DNA from: Mercurialis annua
Taxonomy: Eukaryota > Streptophyta > Magnoliopsida > Malpighiales > Euphorbiaceae
Direction: 5' to 3'
Assembly: GCF_937616625.2 (NCBI RefSeq)
Contig: NC_065570.1
Location: 71,513,665 to 71,577,664 of the forward strand
Length of the DNA stretch: 64,000 bases
Part shown: in pieces, positions 46,823-60,149 of the stretch
Layout: every line of letters starts with the position of its first letter
Numbering within the stretch: the stretch's first letter is position 1
Program-made: the position numbers and the translations under genes
The notes under the pieces: generated by a model
The model's database searches: none
The model's input: only the letters and a program-made list of their open reading frames with translations
What the model was told of the DNA's origin: nothing

Positions 46823-48459
46823 TCAAAAACATTTCTATTTCCTTTTCTCCAATTTGAGAGTAACATGATACATTATAATATCATTTTCTATGATTTGAAA
46901 AGAAACAAATAATTTATCAATAAAGAAAAAAGATGCAGTGGATGCGATGGAGATGAGTCTTTTAAAAAGAGAGCGAAAAACAGATCACAAATATATAATG
47001 CAATGCAATAATGGTACAAGCCATGCACCCATTTCTTACCCAATCCATTCGTATGGTTGTTACTTGTTAGATGAATTCCAATAATTTTCAGAAATAATTA
47101 TTTTAAACTCGTTTAGGTTACATCACCCGGCTGATTTGACCGGTTCATCTTCAAATCAAAGCTCAATTAAATTCAGTTTATTTTAAAACAAAACGTGGTT
47201 CTTTGAACCGAAATAATTATATAAACTGGAAAATCTCGTTAAATTATAAAATTGACTAATTTTTATAAATTTTGATCTAACTTCATCATAAAACTATAAA
47301 AATTATATAAAAGATTTATTTATATATTTTTATTATTATATATAAATATTTTTATTTTTATTCTATTCTATTAATTTCGTATAATTTGATTTAGATCTCA
47401 ATATTTACATCCTTATAAAATAGAGAAAATAACACAATTAACCATAATATGACACTTCTTTTCACACAATACCATTTCTCTAATTTCTTTTCATCACTGC
47501 CATTTTCTATGATTTCTTTTCTATCACTGCCATTTTTTTACCGCGTGACTTTTTCTCTACCACGAACGACCATAGCAATTCTGACTCAAGACCAGCGGCA
47601 ACCTCTTCCCTCTCCCGACCGACGGTGGCAACCGACTCTTCTTATTTTCGACCGGCGGCAGCAACCAGCAGATTCCAGCGAGACAGTTTTTCCTCCAACT
47701 GTGGCGTTAACCCAAAAGAACCCATGAATATAAATTTTGTGAATTTAAAATGGAATTTGTGGGTGTTATATAGAAGATGAGGTGTTGAGACCCATTTGTA
47801 GAAAATCAGTGTTTGTCCAGATAAAAATAATAATAATTGAGAGTAAGAAAAAAAAAATGTCATCCTTAAATGAATTTCTATGAGATTTAAATTGATTCGG
47901 TGGGTATTAGTGGTGCAAAACCTAAATTCTGAAGATGCCAACTGAACTCCATACAAACTATACTGCTAAACCTAAATATATGGCTCTTATTACTGTTTTG
48001 ACATTGTACCCAGATACAGTCATGGTGAAAGAGACACAGATTATAAAATTTGAGGTTATAGCAAAAATGGGTTCAGTAGATTTTGAAATGAATGGTTTGT
48101 TTTGTTGTGGGCATGTGAAGATGGATCCACGTGTTATGGGTGCCTCAAGTTTAGATTGATTCTTTTTCTATTATTATTCAAATGGGAGATAGAGAGACAG
48201 AGTTCATGTTACCAATTTTAATTATTTTTGAGGGATGAATATAACATCAAATATAAATGATTTTATTACCTCGTGTGAAAGAGAAAAAAATAGGAACTCT
48301 TAAAAGATGTTATCTATTTATAAATAAATATATTTCTTTAAAATAAACTAAAAGTAGCAAAGAGGGTGATTACTTTTAAAATGTACTACAATTGCTTTAC
48401 GGTTACACACGTGACTCGTAATATGATAAATATTATTACATATATTTTTATATATTCGT

Positions 48460-48770
48460 GATACATATTCAATACATATTTTATACATATTTGATACAAT
48501 TTCGATACATATTCGACCATTCAAACTAATTTTTCTATTTTTTATCAATTTAATTAAATCAACCGACTAATTCGATTGGCTCGTTTTTATTTTTTAAAGT
48601 TTTATATTTAATTTATGTTTAAAAATCTGAAATAAGTTACTTTGTTTTTTAAATATAATTCAAATCTCGTAATTAAAAAATAGATACATCTGCGGTACAT
48701 ATTTGATACATTTTTGATACATATTTGATACATATTTGATACATCTGTGACACATATATGATACATATTT
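48460..48770. repeat. GATACATATTT short tandem motif array
   Basis: Repeated GATACATWTTTGATACAT motifs with a spacing of about 10 bases, separated by AT-rich stretches. It merges into the larger array that follows, within the MULE. Confidence 0.65.
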
Positions 48771-49190
48771 GATCGTCAAAGCCTTTTTTCCTTTTTTTGT
48801 ACGTCTTCTTTTTAAGTAATATTGCATATATTTTTATACATGTTTAATACATCTATTATACATATTCGATCGTCAAAACCTTTTTTCCTTGTTTTTCTAT
48901 ACGTCTTCTTTTTAAGTAATATTGCATATATTTTTATATATGTTTAATACAACTCCGATACATATATGATACATATTTGATCGTCCAAACTTTTTTTCCT
49001 TATTTTTTGTACGTCTTCTTTTTAAGTAATATTGTATGTATTTTTATACATGTTTAATATATCTCTGGTATATATATGATACATATTCGATCGTCAAATT
49101 TTTTTTCCTTGTTCTTTTCGTACGTATTTTTTTAAAGTAATATTGCATGTATTTTTATATATGTTTGATACATAATAAATACATAGTTTG
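48771..49190. repeat. Tandem repeat array, units of about 97-111 bp
   Basis: Four units start with GATCGTC at 48771, 48868, 48979 and 49089. Each unit contains GTACGTCTTCTTTTTAAGTA (or a variant) and ends in ATACATATT-type motifs. Units are diverged but clearly related. The array is inside the MULE. Confidence 0.9.
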
Positions 49191-49732
49191 TAGTTAATAA
49201 TTATACATGATCTAAATTATTTATACATGATAGATACATCTCTAATATATAATTATATATGATAAATAAATTATTTATGCATCACATCCATGTTCAGTAT
49301 GTATCAATAATGTATCCTCTAGATAATTTATAAAATTACATTTTAAAAAATTATATCGTTTTTTATATATGTATATATGTATATTTTTAATATTTAATAT
49401 ATTTATATTTTTAAAATTAAATTTTAATATTTTTATATTAGATAAATATATAAATAAATTATTAATTTTATTAAAAAAAGAAAATTAAATCCAATGAAAC
49501 TGAATTGGATACTGGATACATATTGAATTGGACCCAATTATGGGTTCAATTGAGTAATATGACGCGCAGGTCATTTCAGTTGGTACACCAGCTAGCTGGT
49601 GCATTTGGCAAAATGGTAGTGTTGAAATTTCTTTGAAATAGATGACATAGTTTGTAATAAATACTACAACAATGACATATTGTGAAAATGAAAGGCTTTT
49701 TATGGTAATTTTATGAATTTCTCTATAAAATA

Positions 49733-51672
<1,940 letters not shown>

Positions 51673-52221
51673 GTTGGATTGGGTTTGCTTCTTGAATTTG
51701 AATTTGTTGGTCTTTGTTGGGGAATAAATTGAACTTGGGAAAATTATGTGTCAAACAGATTGTATCAGTACAGAGTTTATGATTCTTTGTTTCTTCTTGT
51801 GGAGTTCTTTGTGTTGTCTGTGTGATTGTCATGTTTAAAGTAAAATTTCATGCATTGCGAGTTGCAATGTTCTTGTTTACTTTGAGTGCGGTTTGAACTA
51901 TTAATCTACGGAATTGAATGTAACCATTTAGATTTTGGAAAAAACTTTTTAATCCCTAACTTTCCAGAAAATCTTTCATCAATGTTTGTGAATAATCAAT
52001 TTTTTTCTCTATTTTCTCGACTTCTTCAATTCGTAGGAGCAAGAGAGATTGGGAAATAGAACTATCGGATTTGATTCTATTTTGCCTCCCTACCTAAGAA
52101 GCGGGAAGAATTTAGACTTTCCTAATAAAAAAGAGATGAACCTCTTGAAAACCCGATATATATTAGTCTACGAGTTCATGCCTCATGATGAAAATTTGTA
52201 CACTGAGCATGAAAAAACATA
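51673..52221. other. VEP1 3' flank
   Basis: Probable 3'UTR and spacer. A short open stretch at 52049-52261 contains YILVYEFMPH, a phrase found in receptor-like kinase domains, with ILPPYLRSGKN-like sequence before it. It could be a small decayed kinase fragment, but it is too short to call. Confidence 0.35.
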
Positions 52222-52470
52222 CTCCCTTCATCTTTATTTAGTTGTCCATTTAGCCAGATGAATTTAGCTATAATTTGTTGTTCATTTAGGATTTTAAGAT
52301 AACATTAGCTATTATCTTTCAAATCTATCCCTTCCTAATAAATGACTCTGTAACTCAATTTGCAAAGCATTTAGGGATATATTAATATTTACTCTTATAA
52401 TTTAAGACAAATTTTTTTTGTAATATGTATAATTTTAGCTAAATGGACAACTAAATAAAAACGGAGGGAG
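52222..52470. repeat. Stowaway-type MITE with TA duplication
   Basis: 249 bp. The left end CTCCCTTCATCTTTATTTAG is mirrored on the right (CTAAATAAAAACGGAGGGAG). The inner arm GTTGTCCATTTAGC also pairs with GCTAAATGGACAAC. Flanked by TA at both ends (52220-52221 and 52471-52472). Confidence 0.9.
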
Positions 52471-52831
52471 TATCAGCTTAGCATAATGTGCTAAGAAGAT
52501 CAGCATTCTGTTTCCTTGAAACTGTATTTTTTCAAGTGGGCTTTAAAACAGAGTTGGGCTGCATTTAAGAACTTTCTGTTGAGTTGTATTTTGGAAGGTT
52601 ACATCCTATATAGTTGGGCTTTTTATATAAAATACTGATTTTGGCAGCCCATTTACTTTTATACAGGACAAGTTAAATCTTTACTTTACCTACCTCATTT
52701 TCTTACTTTGATAACTTATACTTCAAATTTCTTTCTTTTATACGATTTTTCTTATTTCTCTCAATCATTCTTCTTCTCCACAATTTCTTTTAAGCTGTGA
52801 AAGAAAATTTTCACGATTTCTGCTCTTTCGC

Positions 52832-52972
52832 TTCCGCCGTTCCGCCTCCTCCGTTCCGCCGTTCTGCTTTCGCCGTTCTGCCTTCGTCGTTCCGCCTCCT
52901 CCGTTCCGCCGTTCTGCCTTCGCCGTTCCGCCTCCGCCGTTTCGCCTCCATCGTTCCGCCTTTGTCTCGCCG
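52832..52972. repeat. GCCGTTCCGCCTCC minisatellite
   Basis: About nine loosely repeated units of roughly 15 bases (GCCGTTCCGCCTCC, GCCGTTCTGCCTTC). It is much more GC-rich than its surroundings and lies within the left arm of the MULE. The right arm has a related GA/CGG-rich stretch at 55060-55180. Confidence 0.8.
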
Positions 52973-53329
52973 CGTCATCTTTTTTTTATCTTTTTAATTT
53001 TAGATCTGAAATTTTTTGTTCTTTTTTTTATTTTCAGATCTGTAATTTGTTTATCTTTTACTGTTGATTCACCATTAAACATGTATAAAGAGTATCTTTA
53101 AAGAATCTAATACTTATTTCATGTTATATAGAATAATTTTGTGATTTTATATAATAAAATTCTGTTATTTCTGCATTTTTTTGTGTTTTGTTGTATTTCT
53201 GCGTTTTTTTTATTCTGCAGAATGATTTGTTGATGATGATTGAGTGCTGAATTATTGTAATGTTACAGTGTTATTGATTTTATGTTGACTTTATGTTGAT
53301 ATTATGTTGATATCTAGTGATTCTTTTTA

Positions 53330-53647
53330 AGGTTAATTACATATAAAATCACCATCTTTACACGAATTTTCAAAAATAACACGACCTTTAAAACGTGTCA
53401 ATTCAGGGCATCACCTTTCGTTTCTTTTCAAAAATAACATGAGCACGTTTTTAGGTAAAATTTTGCTGACTTGGACACCCAATGGGAGTGCCACGTGTCA
53501 TGCCACGTCAGCAAAAACGCCACTAAAAATGTGTCCATGTTGTTTTTGAAAAGAAATGAAAGGTGGTGCCCTGAATTGCCACGTTTTAAAGGTCGTGTTA
53601 TTTTTGCAATTTCGTGTAAAAGTGGTGATTTTATATGTAATTAACCC
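53330..53647. repeat. Foldback MITE nested in the MULE, 9-bp duplication
   Basis: 318-bp hairpin with ends AGGTTAATTACATATAAAAT and the inverse ATTTTATATGTAATTAACCC. It is flanked by exact TTCTTTTTA (53321-53329 and 53648-53656). Arms also share CACGACCTTTAAAACGTG and CAGGGCATCACCTTTCGTTT-type sequence. Inserted just inside the left arm of the Mutator-like element. Confidence 0.9.
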
Positions 53648-54112
53648 TTCTTTTTATTTTAACATTGACAAATAAGATAATATTGTCTGTGAAATAAACT
53701 TTCGTTAGATGAAATGAAACTGTATCATAACCGTCTTTATCGAAATTTAGTTAGGTATGAGAGATGGAACGCAAAATAGTTATACAAGTGATTTTGAAGA
53801 AATTGTACAGCTGCAAAGAGAATTGAGGAAAAAAAATATTTTGAAATAAATTTCTTTAATTTGTGAACTGTTGTGTTGGTGTATATTTAATATATTTTTA
53901 TTTTTATATGTAAGAAAAATTTTATTTTTTCATTTGAATTATTGTTGTTGTTTTTTCATATTATTTTGATTACTTACTATGCTAATATCTTTATCTGATT
54001 CATTTATTTTAAACATTTTACCTTTATTGTTCTTTAGTAGAATTACTACTATCATATTAACAAATTATCAACATAATGTCAACATGATATCAACAATTAA
54101 TGCTAATTTAGT

Positions 54113-54600
54113 TGTAAAATGAGAACATCGATTGATTTAAGCAAAAAACAATCAACATATTATCAAAAACATGTCAACAGGTCATCAATACAGCAATTTA
54201 ACACTAACTTTACTTTTCTTTTAATGATTAAAAAATCAACATGTTATCAACAGTATATCAACAACATGTCAACACAAAATTGAAAATCAAAAAAAGTAGA
54301 AATACTTATCAACATAATGTCAACAATTAATCAACAACGAATCAACAATTAATGCTAATTTAGTCAAGATGTTTGTAAAATGAGAATATTGATTGATTTA
54401 AGTAAAAAACAATCAACATATTATTAAAAACATATCAATAGTTCATTAATACATCAATTTAAGACTAACTTTATTTTTCTTTCAATGATTGAAAAATCAA
54501 CATGTTATCAACAACATGTCAACATAAAATTGAAAATCAAAAAAAGTTGAAATACATATCAACATAGTGTCAACAATAAATCAACAACGAATCAACATAA
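54113..54600. repeat. 261-bp tandem duplication in the MULE core
   Basis: TGTAAAATGAGAA begins at 54113 and again at 54374. The two stretches that follow are similar throughout, with ATCAACATATTAT, CTAACTTTA and AAAATCAACATGTTATCAACA in the same order. The second copy is shorter at its end. TCAACA motifs dominate. Confidence 0.85.
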
Positions 54601-55492
54601 GGAATAAAATAAAACATAATAATGCTAACATATCCTTATCTAATATCATTTAAATTTTGTTTTTTTAGTTTATTTCACGCACAAAATTATCTAATTTGCT
54701 AATGTTTTTTTTTAGAATAAATTTTTTCAATGTTAAAATTAAGGAAATACCAACTGATTATCAACACAAAATCAACAACACTGTAATATTATAATATTTC
54801 AGCAATCACCCATCATCAATAAATCGAACTGCGGAATAAAAAAACACAGAAATACAACCAAACACAAAAAATGCAGAAATAATAAAAATTTATTCCATAT
54901 AACCATAAATTTATATTACATAACATGAAATTAGCATTATATTCTTAAAATATAATCTCTATACATGTTTAATGGTGAAATAACAGTAAAAAATTGTAGA
55001 TCTGAAAATAAAAAAGAAGAAGAAGAAGAACAATGAATAAATTATAGATCTGAAATCAAATAGATGACGACGATGAGCAGAGGAGATGATGGCGTTAACA
55101 AAGATGACAACAGAGGCGATGATGAGAACGATGACGGAGGAGCGGAGGAACAGAGGACGGCTCAGCAGAAGACGGCGAACGGTAAAAAAGAGAGGAAGAT
55201 GAACTGAGAGGAAGAGAGAATTGAATGATGAGGAGAGAAAATAAATGAAATTATGATTTGTATACCGTTAGGGTTTAATATATAGAGTCCGTATAAAAGT
55301 AATAAAATAGGCCGCACATGGTAGTTTAGAAAAGACAAATTTAGACCCGTATAAAAGATAAGAAATTGGCAAAATAGGTTATTTGTGTAAAAAGCCCTAT
55401 ATAGTTCAATATTTGTCCAAAATGGGCCGCAGAACCAGCACAATCTTCTCCTTCTCGCTCTACTCAATTACTCAGGAAGCTCGCTTTAGAAA

Positions 55493-56535
55493 ATGGTGCT
55501 TACTAATTTCAATGGCGTCGGCGTTGGATTTGGTGTGTCATTTGCATCAGATAGCTCCTCCTTCTCAAAGTATATTTTAATTGCTGTGTTTAACTTGTCC
55601 TCATCAATTAATATCTATTTTTCTATGATAATTTTGATTTAAGGTTTTGGCGTCGGCTGTGGCTTCGGTGTGGGATGGGGTTTTGGAGGTTTGCTATTTA
55701 AACTTTACCATTGACTCATTGAGTTATTTTGTCCTCTTTAAATAATTCAAAAAACAATCACTTGACTGGCCAATTTTAATGAATTAAATATCAAATATAT
55801 GATTTTTATGCAGCTGATTCCAGTTAGTTTTTATTAAGGTTTTTTCTGTTAAATTTGAGGGTTTACAAGCAAATATGTAATTATACATGAACTTGCAATT
55901 AGTAAGAGATTAATGATCAACCTGCTTTGTTTAGGCTATTTTAAGTTTTCTGAGATGGTGAAAATAAACATATGATACAAGTTACAACCATTAAGCTATG
56001 TTGCACGGAAACTTCGAGAGTCATGTTTCGTTTTTGTTTATATAAATGTTACCACATATTTTGTCTTCATTTTTGAAATTTCTTTTGAATTTTTCACATT
56101 TCTGTTTGTGTATTATATAGCAGTTAAGTGTTAAGAAAGCTTATATTACAATTGACTCTTCATGTAAGTTTCCCCACGAGTGAATATGAATCCCCTCATT
56201 TCGCTACTCTTTATTGATCATATCATATGGTGCAGGAGTGCCTTTGAATGTGTTGGGTCTCGGTGCAGGTACACCAATTGTTCTCAAGTTAAACCTAGTT
56301 AAAATCTAACTGATAAATTTTAGTATCAGCTGACTTTGATGGGAACTATGTTTTTCTAATAGGAGGCGGATGCGGGGTTGGTCTAGGCCTTGGATGGGGA
56401 TTTGGCAATGCATTTGGCAGCAAGTATAGATCATCTAGAGTCACATTCCAGGGCATAGAGTTTGATTCAAAGGAAGAAACTGCTGCCAGTGGCGTCGGCG
56501 AGTCTAAAGCTTTGTTAAAACCCGCCGGCAAATAG
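55493..56535 (+). CDS. TGD5: Small glycine-rich protein, TGD5-like
   Basis: In Arabidopsis, TGD5 is a small glycine-rich protein of the outer chloroplast envelope needed for lipid transfer from ER to plastid (from memory). Exons are 55493-55532, 55644-55688, 56236-56268 and 56363-56535, giving 96 residues. All four exons join in frame with GT-AG introns. Residues 8-55 are dense in Gly alternating with Val/Phe/Leu/Trp ([32 protein letters not shown]), like glycine-zipper membrane segments. A basic turn (SKYRSSR) and an acidic C-terminal tail follow. Identification rests on size, composition and position next to a syntaxin gene that matches the neighbour of TGD5 in Arabidopsis (At1g27695-At1g27700). 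The gene is too fragmented to appear as a long open frame. Its 5' region is directly adjacent to a Mutator-like element. Confidence 0.82.
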
Positions 56536-57371
56536 GTGGATCACAATAACACCTTTTGTACCTTCAGCTTTCACCGTTTCCTCAACAGACGAGGCTGTCT
56601 TTAGCAAATTACGGAGTTTGCAGATCTCTTGTCAACTCCGGTTGGTTCTTACTTCCATTATCTTATGAATATTGGATCGCTGGTGGATATCTGTTTCTCT
56701 CTGTTCTCATTGTGGCTTACTGTGATCATGTAGTAGTGATGCAATTAAAAAACTTGGTCTATTTAGACAAAATGTGTTGATGTTTATAAAAATAACACAT
56801 TTACTCTCAATATTTAATGTAGTACTATGACAAAAAAAACAATTTTTTTAATGTAAAAGTACCTTTTTCTTTTTATATATTCTACGTTAATTAAAACTCA
56901 AAACGAAATAATGAGCTGAGCATAAACATCTTAAAACTTGCCCGAGTTCAGTTCAATTACAGCCCTGAATCAAGTGATGCCCTGTTCTTTATGCAAGTTT
57001 GATGTTTCATGTTAATATTCAAATAGAATGACTTCCGGGTCTGACAGTGATAAAGATAAAAACTTGGAACGTATGGATAGCCAAATCTATAAAATGGGAG
57101 AAAATAAAATTAAGAAAGCAGCTACAGCGCTACACAATTGTATTTGTACAAAGGTATATAGCAGGATCCAATGAGATACAAGAACTGTTCTTTGCCAACT
57201 TTCTCTGCCATCGGCTCTTAGAATTATACACACATTGCCCTTCATCAGAGAAATCAAAATTTGAAGGTTGAAAAATATGAGAATTCCAAGAGCAGAGCAT
57301 GTCTCCTTATAACCTGCAATTCTGCTAATGGAACATTCCTTGCCATCTCATATTGCCACTGGATGATGATC
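56536..57371. other. Convergent 3' flanks of TGD5 and the syntaxin gene
   Basis: Both genes end towards this stretch, so it should hold two 3'UTRs. No other gene is recognised. Confidence 0.5.
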
Positions 57372-60149
57372 TTACAGTGCCCGGAATGCGACTACTGCTG
57401 CAGAGAGAACCCACAAAAATCAGAATCATAACATTAAACTCCCCCATGCATAATAGGTCCCAAAACAGAAAGATTATTACTTTAACTTCCAAAACTAATC
57501 TGTCTTTAGTTTTCTAGGAATGTTCCAGCCTAGTGAGCAAACTAATTTGCACAAATATCAGTTGTAGACAATCACAGCATATTTCAGCATTCTACACCAC
57601 ACAATGTAATTGCACAACACAAATACATGTCAACAATCTTTAATTGTTTTTATAGAATCACATTAAACAGTTCGTCATAAATTGGTAAAGGGTTCCTCCC
57701 AACTTATAGCTTTTGTTGCATCTTCCAATTTGCTTCTCGATAAACAATCGAAATTGCAAAGAACAAGACAATAACAAGAACTGGTTAATGGACACATGCA
57801 TGACGAAATGCATCTATTAAACTGTTATGACATTAATTTCAAGCATCTCTTCTCAAAGCTTATGGGTTATACACACAAACTATTTCTTAATCAAGTAAAA
57901 AGAAATTAGAACAATTTATCATATTAAGGTGTTTTCACCTACAAGTAGAAACATTTAAGGCCAAAATAACATCACATTGATCCAAGTGGTAACTTTTTGT
58001 ACCAATCTTGGAAGTAATGATTATTATGCCCAATCTCAGTCAAGTGCATTTGAAGCAATCATAAGTGGCACTCAATCATATGATAATGTAAACCATGATA
58101 TACTTCAAAACAAACAGAAAAAAATTTCAAAAGCGACCTACTAATTCTCAGATGGTGACAGGCCGCCGTTGATTTCTTAATTCTACAAACAATTGAGATA
58201 CCAGAAGGAACAATGAGGCATAGCTTTCAAGCCAATTGTGAAACACGGTCAACCATATGATTTACAAATTAAAGCTTTAGTAAATTAAACGGAATAAGTT
58301 GCAGTTCAAAAATACAGTGTGATACTAATCATAAAAAAGCTCTGAACAAAAAGCCAAAAAAAAATGCTAACTGGAGGTATTCTGAACAAGTAGAAAGAAG
58401 GAAATATGTCCCACCATGGAAATAGAAGACATGATTTCATCTGTTAGATAAACGTCTAAGTGCCCAATTACTTGGCATATTCTCTCTGTGCCGTATTCTA
58501 TCTATTCTTTCCAAATCATTAGCAGCAGAGCCAAATTATTAAAAGCAAAAACGGATTATGTGTTCTTTACACTAGCTAATTATGGTACATGTCCAGGCAG
58601 TATCAGAATTATAAATTGTAGATGCCACCACCTATTTCATTTCTAAGCCATCTTAAGGTTCCAAATCTAATCATGTCAGGCTACAAAAAAAGTATGGGCT
58701 CAGTCCTTATGGAGATTGTCAAGATTTTATGTATAGCTACTAGATCAATAATCGATTCAATTATTAACCATGCCACTCTAGTAATGAACACCCCACATAT
58801 GCAGGAAAATAACATAATCACTAAGAGAAAGAAAAGTAAATATGTACTGGATCTCAATGTCTCTCTCACCAATTAAGCAAAGGAGAAGTACGATCCAAAT
58901 AACCACTTGAAAAGAACGACCGTACTGCATCTGATACTGAGACCGCTGAAGCTGCCTCTGAATCACTCCATACCAGCCATAAAGTTGCTTGTCATAGCAT
59001 TCATCACAGCCCTCCAGGCAGCTCTTACTCTTTTCATAACATGCGTGAATACCCTGAAATTAACAAGTGACAAGAAAAACTTGCAAGATTTAGCAAGTAA
59101 TGAAAAAGCGGAAGCAATTCGTAAAATAAAATACACAAGTCAGAGAAACTTGCCTTGGTCAACTGCGGAGAGCGCAAGAGTGCAATGTCAGAATCTTGAC
59201 TAATATCCATCGCCTTCAATTTTCTAACACCATTCTTTGGCCACTTGAATTTTGGTGCATACTCCATGGAACTTAAAAATCCTGAGAAACTTGGTACCTT
59301 TCTTGGGGGTTGCAGGGGCTGAGCATTAGAATCATCTGGAATACAGCTAACTTCAGCAATTGCAATCTTCCAGGATCCAATGTCAGCACTAGCACTGGCT
59401 GTCCTCCTATGCCCGTGAGGCTTCTCAACAGCGTGATTCAAGGTCTTCAAAAAGTCAGCAGTCGTTTCTTTACTCATCCTTTCTTCTTGGCTATGATTTT
59501 TGGTATTACTACTATTAACTCCAAATACCGATGACCCGGACAAAAACAACGCAAGTTCATTACTCTCGCCTTCATCTAATCGCACCCAAGGGGACATCGG
59601 CGATTTCCCCTCTGAAATCGAACATTCCTGCAACGAGAGTTCAATTTTTGAAATTTGATCCTCAATTGCAATGATAAATTCATGATGTCTATCTCTTGCA
59701 TCCTCACTGGAGTTTTTAACGTAAGTCGAGCCGACAGCACGTTGAAACTCATCTAACTGCATTACCAATCATAAATTATATTAACATCAACCATTACCCA
59801 CAATATCATATAAAAAAAGATATATTCAGTAAATGCACCTGCCATTTGGTGGTGCCAAGCGCAGTACATAGGTCACGGCGGAGTTCATCAGAGTTCCACA
59901 TACTAGAATCCTCTCTCTTTGAATGCAGCCATGTTCTAAATGTAGATTCCATCCTTCAAGTTTTCAGATATTCTATTATACCCTCAATTATGTGTTTAAC
60001 ATTTCAGAAATTATTTATTAAAATGAAGAATTGTATATAAATAATTACAGAAAGAAAAAGAAAAAGAAATACCTGTCGGCTGATTCTTGAACTTCCTCCG
60101 CCGCAGAGAAGAAAGGATCTCTCTCCCACCGATCGAAACTCGACGCCAT
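57372..60149 (-). CDS. Syntaxin-6 N-domain membrane protein
   Basis: Membrane-trafficking protein related to the N-terminal regulatory domain of syntaxin 6/SYP61. Exons, in order of reading, are 60149-60073, 59953-59839, 59756-59154, 59053-58870 and 57397-57372, giving 334 residues. Joins are in frame. Introns 1, 2 and 4 are GT-AG; intron 3 starts with GC (AAG|GCAAGT), a known minor class. Residues 1 to about 100 form the three-helix domain (SSFDRWERDPFFSAAEEVQESADR, given here in part, and LGTTKWQLDEFQRAV). A long Ser-rich linker follows, then a Cys-rich helix (ACYEKSKSCLEGCDECYDK) and a C-terminal membrane anchor (VVIWIVLLLCLIAVVAFRAL). No heptad SNARE motif of normal length is visible before the anchor. 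It resembles Arabidopsis At1g27700. The last coding exon is only 26 nt, after a 1.5 kb intron. Confidence 0.88.
57398..58869 (-). other. Last intron of the syntaxin gene
   Basis: 1472-bp intron with GT (58869-58868) and AG (57399-57398). Short open stretches inside are chance. The acceptor is CAGCAG, so two splice points three bases apart are possible. Confidence 0.7.

Larger units (their letters stand above)
47423..49723. mobile_element. Mutator-like element (non-autonomous MULE)
   Basis: 2301-bp element between exact 9-bp repeats TATAAAATA (47414-47422 and 49724-49732). Terminal inverted repeats begin GAGAAAATAACACAATTAACC on the left and, in inverse, GAGAAATTCATAAAATTACC on the right. Arms of about 60-100 bp share AACCATAA/ACCATAAA and TTTTCACACAATA/TTTTCACAATATG. 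A 9-bp duplication with such ends is typical of Mutator. Inside are a GC-richer stretch (about 47550-48160) with short open frames at 47449-47727 and 47935-48159, and then arrays of ATACAT-rich tandem repeats. No transposase frame is present. The GC-rich part could be a captured host gene fragment (Pack-MULE), but I recognise no source gene. Confidence 0.85.
52616..55397. mobile_element. Mutator-like element with long inverted arms, next to TGD5
   Basis: 2782-bp element between exact 9-bp repeats TATATAGTT (52607-52615 and 55398-55406). The ends are GGGCTTTTTATATAAAATA and, in inverse, GGGCTTTTTACACAAATA. The inverted arms extend inwards, with gaps, for about 600-700 bp on each side (to about 53320 and from about 54765). 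They share ACCATTAAACATGTATA, TTATTTCTGCATTTTTTGTG and GTTGTATTTCTG motifs. No transposase frame. The left arm contains a CCG-rich minisatellite and a nested MITE, and the centre a 261-bp tandem duplication. Its right end is 95 bp before the start codon of TGD5. Confidence 0.9.

Noticed and set aside
47449..48159. Possible small genes within the MULE
   Set aside because: Two short frames (92 and 74 codons) without recognised domains; kept only as a possible captured fragment.
48771..49190. CRISPR-like regular repeats
   Set aside because: Units are about 100 bp, diverged and contiguous without unique spacers, in a plant nuclear context.
52049..52261. Receptor-kinase fragment (YILVYEFMPH)
   Set aside because: Only about 10 residues resemble a kinase motif and the rest shows no kinase features; too short to call a pseudogene.
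58622..59534. Plus-strand frames opposite the syntaxin gene
   Set aside because: They are antisense shadows of its exons and intron.
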